From: Thermoplasmata archaeon
GTDB taxonomy: Archaea; Thermoplasmatota; Thermoplasmata; Thermoplasmatales; Thermoplasmataceae
DNA length: 8,446 nt
NCBI GenBank assembly: GCA_021797955.1
Contig: JAJZYV010000063.1
Location: 1-8,446 of the forward strand
Reading direction: 5' to 3'
Made by a program: the position numbers and the translations under genes. The notes below the pieces were generated by a model that saw nothing but the letters and a program-made list of their open reading frames with translations, was not told the DNA's origin and made no database searches. This document shows positions 4,776-8,446 of the stretch, piece after piece (the first letter of the stretch is position 1; each line of letters opens with the position of its first letter).

Positions 4776-5846
4776 ATGAAAAATAAAGAACAATTCTTGG
4801 AGCTAGTTAAAAGGGCCAATGATGATCCAAATGTTGAAAGGCGAAGAACCTTAGGATTTGATAAATACGGGAATTTATTTGAAATATCAAATATCGAAAA
4901 TATAGATATTGAAAAATTCAGAAAATTTTTTAATTTGAGTGAGAATCAACATTGGCATGGGCTTAATCAGAATATTTCTTTGCTTGTCTCTAATCCTAAG
5001 AATGTCAAAGAATCTCTAAAACTCCTTCTAGATGAGCATAAACCAATATCAGAAAGAATAGATGGAATTCTAGATGCTTCAGGAGAAAGCAAGGTAAAGG
5101 GTTATGGACTCGCAAGAATATCCGCAATACTTCATTATGCTCATCCTGACAAATACGGTGCTTATAATAATGTATCAATGGAAGGATTATCAAAAATTGG
5201 CGAAAATCCTAAGGATACCAATCCCCGCTGGAATTCCTTGACGAATGGAGAAAAATATAATTTAGTAAACCAAAAGTTCCTTGAACTTTCTAAGAGTTAT
5301 AATATTTCTCTTTGGGCAATCGATTGGGTATGGTGGGATTTGGTTAATAATTCCTCTGATGCGATTCCAGATGATGATGAAAGTGATGAACCACCAATGA
5401 ATGAAAGGAAAGAAGAGAGAACGTATAACTTTGGATTTGAGAAGCATCTAGAGGTTTTTCTAGTTGAAAATTGGGCTCACACAACCCTCGATAATGATTT
5501 ACAGTTAGATATCTTGAAAGATGAAGAAACTGGCGAAACCATAGGTCAACAATACAAACTAGAAAATGGCAAAAGGATCGATATACTGTGCAAGAATAAG
5601 AAAACCGACGGCTTTACGGTTATTGAGCTTAAGCGAGGAGGGACAAGCACTGATGTGGTAGGTCAAATCAAAATGTACATGGGATGGTTAAAAAAGAATT
5701 TTTCCAACGGAAAGCCGGTGGATGGGATAATAATGGCCCAGGAATATAGTGAAGATATTAAATACGCTCTGTTAGACGAAAAAGGTATACAATTACTTAC
5801 ATTCAGAATTGGTTTCGAACTTAATAAAGAGAAACTCGACCTGTAG
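4776..5846 (+). CDS. NucS-like (DUF91-type) PD-(D/E)XK nuclease with unrecognised N-terminal domain
   Basis: The C-terminal half (about 215-350) is a PD-(D/E)XK nuclease of the NucS/EndoMS C-terminal kind. FEKHLEVFLVENW (221-233) gives the first acidic helix. RIDIL holds D269, VIELKRG holds E284 and K286, and VVGQIKMYMGWL gives Q297 and the following conserved helix. All the usual metal-binding and catalytic positions are present. The N-terminal part (1-190) is not the NucS DNA-binding domain. Its segment at about 111-141 (ARISAILHYAHPDKYGAYNN) resembles the helical 'lesion/HhH-like' block that precedes nuclease domains in several restriction-type proteins. An acidic linker (194-212) joins the halves. 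The protein probably cuts DNA, as a restriction-like or mismatch-type enzyme; substrate specificity is unknown. No methyltransferase or helicase partner lies beside it, so it would have to recognise foreign DNA or damage by itself. It appears full length. Confidence 0.85.
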   Translation: MKNKEQFLELVKRANDDPNVERRRTLGFDKYGNLFEISNIENIDIEKFRKFFNLSENQHWHGLNQNISLLVSNPKNVKESLKLLLDEHKPISERIDGILDASGESKVKGYGLARISAILHYAHPDKYGAYNNVSMEGLSKIGENPKDTNPRWNSLTNGEKYNLVNQKFLELSKSYNISLWAIDWVWWDLVNNSSDAIPDDDESDEPPMNERKEERTYNFGFEKHLEVFLVENWAHTTLDNDLQLDILKDEETGETIGQQYKLENGKRIDILCKNKKTDGFTVIELKRGGTSTDVVGQIKMYMGWLKKNFSNGKPVDGIIMAQEYSEDIKYALLDEKGIQLLTFRIGFELNKEKLDL

Positions 5847-5881
5847 TTGAGTAATTCTCTAAGTTACCATTGCTGATCTAA

Positions 5882-6034
5882 AATATACCCAAGGAAATCG
5901 TACGATATGAAAAGGCTGTTGACCAGGTGGGAAAGATCCTTGAGGATGTTGATGACATGAAGGATATAGTGGGTGAGGATGGGGGCCTTGCAGATAGGCT
6001 GGAAGAGATGAAGTTGAGGCTTTCTGGCATATAG
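5882..6034 (+). pseudogene. 5'-truncated coiled-coil gene remnant
   Basis: A 50-codon frame opens right after a TAA and has no ATG at its beginning. It reads about KEIVRYEKAVDQVGKILEDV, then DDMKDIVGEDGG, and ends LADRLEEMKLRLSGI. It is helical and charged, with clean codon use and much higher G+C than its surroundings (30/60 at 5941-6000 by count). VGKILEDVDDMKD aligns with IGEMLEKVEGMMD at the end of the 29-codon ORF at 2314-2403, so both belong to one small coiled-coil family. One copy has lost its tail, the other its head. The break probably marks the edge of the inserted nuclease block. An internal GTG or ATG could still give a short product. Confidence 0.5.
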
Positions 6035-6110
6035 CGAAAATCATTAAACAATTTTGTAGATGAATTAATCATTTTTTCCCTGAAATAAGGGATTTAAATT
6101 CTTTTTTTCA

Positions 6111-6117
6111 TTTATAG
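6111..6117 (+). promoter_or_regulatory. Possible TATA box of the 69-residue gene
   Basis: TTTATAG lies about 46 bases before ATG 6160, which would give a leader of about 20 bases carrying the AGGAG ribosome site at 6153-6157. TTTAAAT at 6093-6099 is an alternative that would suit the GTG at 6127. Confidence 0.35.
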
Positions 6118-6159
6118 ATTTCATAAGTGTCTTTTTTAATATATTGTTTATCAGGAGAA

Positions 6160-6369
6160 ATGGGTAAAAGAAATCCATTCACAAAAGAATACTGCACAGG
6201 AAGGAAGGATCAGTTCGATGTTGATTATGCTATATTTAGAAAAACTGCAAAGGAAGCAGAAACAAAAGAAGAATTTGAAAAACTCCTGGAAGAGAGATTC
6301 AACTACATGATATCGAGGATAGCAGATGATAATGCAAAGGAGCTGCTTGAAGATATGCAGCTTTTATAA
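6160..6369 (+). CDS. Small charged protein of unknown function (69 residues)
   Basis: The frame reads MGKRNPFTKEYCTGRKDQFD, then two predicted helices rich in Glu and Lys (TAKEAETKEEFEKLLEERF and DDNAKELLEDMQLL). Though the frame is open from GTG 6127, ATG 6160 is preferred because AGGAG stands just upstream (6153-6157) and the extra residues from 6127 look like leader sequence. It has one Cys and no membrane helix. I do not recognise a family. It stands alone between the coiled-coil remnant and the membrane gene, and a T-tract follows its stop. Its length and charge suit a small partner protein, regulator or antitoxin, but there is no toxin beside it in the same orientation. Confidence 0.6.
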   Translation: MGKRNPFTKEYCTGRKDQFDVDYAIFRKTAKEAETKEEFEKLLEERFNYMISRIADDNAKELLEDMQLL

Positions 6370-6374
6370 GATAA

Positions 6375-6389
6375 TTTTTTTATTTCTTT
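6375..6389 (+). terminator. T-rich terminator after the small charged gene
   Basis: Seven T residues in a row at 6375-6381, then ATTTCTTT, follow the stop at 6367-6369 within a few bases. No stem is needed or clearly seen. This fits archaeal T-tract termination. Confidence 0.45.
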
Positions 6390-6531
6390 CAGGCCCATGT
6401 TTGAATCGATATAGAGGAATAATCTACACGAAAGAAGATAAATTCCCTATTTTAGGAAATTATCATTCTCGAAATGCGAGATTTAATTTGAATAATAGAG
6501 ACATTCCGATATTTACTTTATTTTAATTCAA

Positions 6532-6539
6532 TTTATATA
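6532..6539 (+). promoter_or_regulatory. TATA box for a leaderless membrane-protein gene
   Basis: TTTATATA is centred 25-26 bases before GTG 6561, exactly where a transcript starting at the GTG itself would require it. There is no Shine-Dalgarno sequence. This supports GTG 6561 as the start rather than the out-of-frame ATG at 6550. Confidence 0.6.
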
Positions 6540-6560
6540 GATTAAAGACATGGTTCTCTT

Positions 6561-7445
6561 GTGGAAAAAGGAAAAAACGAAATTAAAAAATTCCTGTCTA
6601 CAATTTCAATAATTCTAATATTTATTGCATTTATCACAATTGTAGTTTATATTATATTCCCATCAATGAGGAATATATTATCCACCGTAGTTGTGACATT
6701 TATTGTTACCTTAGTAAGTACTATTTTAATCGATGCTTACAGAAAACCATACCCGATCAATCGACTGGATCATTTAATGAAAGTAACTTTTAAAAGTTCA
6801 GCAATTCGGGGGGAAAACCTTGTATATTTTAGAAGAGTTACAACTAACTGCGAATCCAGAAAAGAAATGTTTAATTTTCTTAAAGGAGACGGCAGAAATG
6901 GGGAGTTTAGTGAATTAAAAAATGAACTCTCAAAAATTTTTGAAATCACTGATTTAGTCCCAGAAGAAAACAAAGTCTCTTTGAAGATAATGGCAGATTT
7001 ACATAAGAAGTACAAAAAGAAACAAAACATTTGGGGTAAGTTTGAAGTCCAAATTATTGAAGAAAAAATAGATTACCAAATGGAGTTAGAAAATGAAGTA
7101 AGCGTTGAATTTACGGTTACATTAAATGAATGGGATTATAAAAACGTGAAAGATCATTTATACGATGCATCTATAATTGTGAATAACATTATTTCGATAA
7201 TAGGAAAGGAATACCGTTACGAAAGTGCCCCACCCGTGGTAAAGTTTCAAACGAATATAAAACCAGTTGTTCTTGCGTATATTAATGAAATAAATAGAGA
7301 TGGAGAGGAACCGAATAATACATTAAGTATTACAGCAGGGAAAAACCTCTTTATCAATTTTTCAGATAAAAATTGTGAAGTGATTGGAGCTAATAGCAGT
7401 TTAGACTTTGACAAGATTGTTATTGCTATGTCTTGGTATGTCTAA
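6561..7445 (+). CDS. Unrecognised protein with two N-terminal membrane helices
   Basis: This is a 294-residue protein. Two hydrophobic helices at about 12-33 (STISIILIFIAFITIVVYII) and 37-58 (NILSTVVVTFIVTLVSTILI) form a hairpin anchor separated by a short PSMR turn. The remaining 235 residues are a soluble, mainly beta and charged domain. The N-terminus is Lys-rich, so both ends are probably cytoplasmic. I do not recognise the soluble domain and see no catalytic motif. GTG 6561 is the start, at the right distance from a TATA box for a leaderless message. Very low G+C near the start (11/60 at 6601-6660) suggests recent transfer. The layout resembles membrane-anchored effectors or sensors in defence islands, but that is inference. 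It ends 2 bases from the convergent fragment at 7448. Confidence 0.75.
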   Translation: MEKGKNEIKKFLSTISIILIFIAFITIVVYIIFPSMRNILSTVVVTFIVTLVSTILIDAYRKPYPINRLDHLMKVTFKSSAIRGENLVYFRRVTTNCESRKEMFNFLKGDGRNGEFSELKNELSKIFEITDLVPEENKVSLKIMADLHKKYKKKQNIWGKFEVQIIEEKIDYQMELENEVSVEFTVTLNEWDYKNVKDHLYDASIIVNNIISIIGKEYRYESAPPVVKFQTNIKPVVLAYINEINRDGEEPNNTLSITAGKNLFINFSDKNCEVIGANSSLDFDKIVIAMSWYV

Positions 7446-7447
7446 AG

Positions 7448-7888
7448 CTAAACCGAAGAGTAGGATAGAAGGTGTGTTTTGACAAAGTTCTGAATGTCCT
7501 TATCTGAAAGTGAAGTTGTTATCCATCCCCCTTTTCCATTTATTGAGATATCATTGCCAGGATACGTATTTTTAAAATTAAAGCTTATCATATATACCTC
7601 ACCTGTATAAAGTTCTGTGATAGCTTTTGTTTGTTTTAAATTACTTGCCCTAGCTGTTTCAGTAATTTTCCCCTCTACATTTTTTGCATTTATCCCTTTA
7701 ATTTCCTTGGCATATTTATCTGCAATGTCTTTTAATGCTCTGTCGTTCCAAGATAAATTCTTGATGTTGAATTCAGAACCAATCAATTGTTTAAGTAGCT
7801 TTCTTGTTTTACCAAATAAGTCAGGCCTCCCATTTATAAATATTCCCTGAAGAGTTGCTCGTAAGGTATATCCTTTCCCTATCAGATT
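7448..7888 (-). pseudogene. Frame lacking a proper start, unknown product (fragment)
   Basis: A frame of 146 codons is open from just after TAG (7891-7889) to the stop at 7448. It has no ATG or GTG near its head; the first possible start is TTG at 7786, without a ribosome site. The upstream part reads KGYTLRATLQGIFINGRPDL and FGKTRKLLKQLIGSEFN, protein-like text that would be lost with that start. The later part ends GKGGWITTSLSDKDIQNFV and a short tail. Its head overlaps the HerA-type fragment in another frame, so the two may be one gene broken by a frameshift near 7870, or an independent truncated gene. No family was recognised. Confidence 0.45.
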
Positions 7889-8006
7889 CTATAGGGAGTC
7901 TGCTTACAAAATAAGTATGCAATTGACCCATTATATTGGTATCTAAATATGTTGCTCTCTGTGTTGAAATAACTAGGCCAATACCAAACTTTCTTCCTCT
8001 TCTTGC
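7821..8006 (-). pseudogene. HerA/DUF87-type ATPase fragment
   Basis: A 61-codon frame without a start, bounded by TAA (8009-8007) and TGA (7823-7821), reads ARRGRKFGIGLVISTQRATY, then LDTNIMGQLHTYFVSRLPIE and SDRERI. This is the well-known C-terminal block of HerA/DUF87 pumping ATPases: the RKFGIGL strand, the T/S-Q-R sensor, then a 'nilsQ..T..i.R' segment and an acidic SD. The Walker A and B regions, which should lie upstream, are absent: only about 50 bases separate it from the next gene. After about residue 46 (RERI) the similarity fades. This is a remnant, not a functional enzyme. HerA-type proteins act in end resection with NurA or in several defence systems; this piece cannot say which. 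Confidence 0.7.
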
Positions 8007-8060
8007 TTAACAATAAAACCCAGCAAGAAGTTGAATAGTACACAAAGCTTTGAACACCAT

Positions 8061-8446
8061 TTATTTATTATGCTCCATTGAGCATTCACTACAAAGCAGA
8101 TGCTCAGATTGGCCTTTTCCTTTGAGTGCACATATTGGTTTATCTGTGTTTCCCCATATACCATACTTCTCAGATTTGGTATTTTCTTCCAAATGGCTAA
8201 TATGATCTGATAGGTAAGGGTAATACTTTTCAATAATTTTTTTTTCGGTTAAATTCCCAAATGCGCCACATAAACAATCTCCACTCTTTCCGATAGTTCC
8301 GTATGCACTATTTATAGGAATTTTATATTCATAATGCAAATTCCATACTTTATCGTCACTATAGTGAAATATTGGGCAATCCCAATAAGCTCCCTGATAA
8401 AATTGTATTCTCCTAGCCCATCGCGATCTTCGACTACTCTCAGTTC
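8061..8446 (-). CDS. PAPS-reductase-family (ATP-PPase-like) protein, C-terminal part
   Basis: Partial: the gene enters from beyond the right edge and stops at 8061, giving about 128 residues. In order: TESSRRSRWARR, like the 'ES-x-x-R' segment of this family; DCPIFHYSDDKVWNL, the typical 'P-I-x-x-W/Y-S-x-x-D-V-W' motif; IPINSAYG; SGDCLCGAFGN; and LLCSECSMEH at the end. The CLC and CSEC pairs could bind zinc or an iron-sulphur cluster. Family members include CysH-type sulphonucleotide reductases, the sulphur-transfer protein DndC, BREX-associated PAPS-reductase proteins, and many stand-alone phage and archaeal members with this same CLCGAF sequence. The stand-alone type fits best. The N-terminal P-loop (SGGKDS) lies outside the window. 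The usual start is not visible; the frame is open to the last base. Confidence 0.8.
   Translation of the reverse strand, partial: TESSRRSRWARRIQFYQGAYWDCPIFHYSDDKVWNLHYEYKIPINSAYGTIGKSGDCLCGAFGNLTEKKIIEKYYPYLSDHISHLEENTKSEKYGIWGNTDKPICALKGKGQSEHLLCSECSMEHNK

Noticed and set aside
6400..6526. Continuation of a plus-strand frame (6326-6526) after the small charged gene
   Set aside because: It starts inside another gene out of frame, crosses a T-tract terminator and has no ribosome site.
7973..8233. An 86-residue minus-strand frame
   Set aside because: It lies in another frame over the PAPS-reductase-like gene and the HerA fragment, both of which have recognisable motifs.
1..8446. CRISPR array, tRNA, rRNA or complete insertion sequence
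   Set aside because: No regularly spaced repeats, no cloverleaf with a T-loop, no transposase motifs and no paired terminal repeats with target duplications were seen.

Overview
The window looks like an AT-rich accessory region from an archaeal chromosome, probably of the Thermoplasmata. The archaeal signs are TATA boxes about 25 bases before start codons, starts with little or no leader, GTG and TTG starts, Shine-Dalgarno sites of the GGTGA/GGAGGTG type, and an AbrB-like motif. The lineage is an inference; there is no rRNA or tRNA to fix it. Base composition is patchy. By hand count, 2521-2580 (regulator gene) has 35/60 G+C, 5941-6000 (a gene remnant) has 30/60, and 6601-6660 (membrane gene) has 11/60. 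This fits AT-rich imported genes set among richer resident pieces. || Layout. 121-699 (+) is a four-helix membrane protein resembling KwaA. It meets, tail to tail, a leftward series: a winged-helix/zinc regulator (2400-3062), a 29-codon truncated coiled-coil ORF (2314-2403), an unrecognised 208-residue protein (1660-2286), and a DUF4868/KwaB-like protein (710-1654). This makes a Kiwa-like anti-virus module in an unusual convergent arrangement with a possible third component. 3063-3170 is a divergent control region with nested inverted repeats. 3171-3440 is recombination debris: an AbrB-like N-terminus joined in frame to the C-terminus of a tyrosine recombinase, then two aborted reading starts. 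3484-4227 encodes a NYN ribonuclease-fold protein with an OST-HTH/LOTUS-like tail. 4480-4608 (-) is a tiny acidic protein with a TTG start and a hairpin terminator. 4776-5846 is a NucS-like PD-(D/E)XK nuclease. 5882-6034 is a remnant of the coiled-coil family seen in truncated form at 2314-2403. 6160-6369 is a small charged protein. 6561-7445 is an unrecognised protein with two membrane helices. 7448-8006 (-) holds broken pieces, one clearly from a HerA/DUF87-type ATPase. 8061-8446 (-) is the C-terminal part of a PAPS-reductase-family protein running off the window. || How it fits together. Most intact genes have features common in defence islands: a membrane sensor with a cytosolic effector (Kiwa-like), an RNase fold with an RNA-binding domain, a DNA nuclease, and a membrane-anchored unknown. 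They are interspersed with recombinase, ATPase and coiled-coil fragments, as expected at a repeatedly used insertion site. No complete integrase, transposase, CRISPR array or RNA gene is visible. The best candidates for an undescribed system are the convergent Kiwa-like module with its coupled 208-residue gene, the stand-alone NucS-like nuclease, and the two-helix membrane protein.
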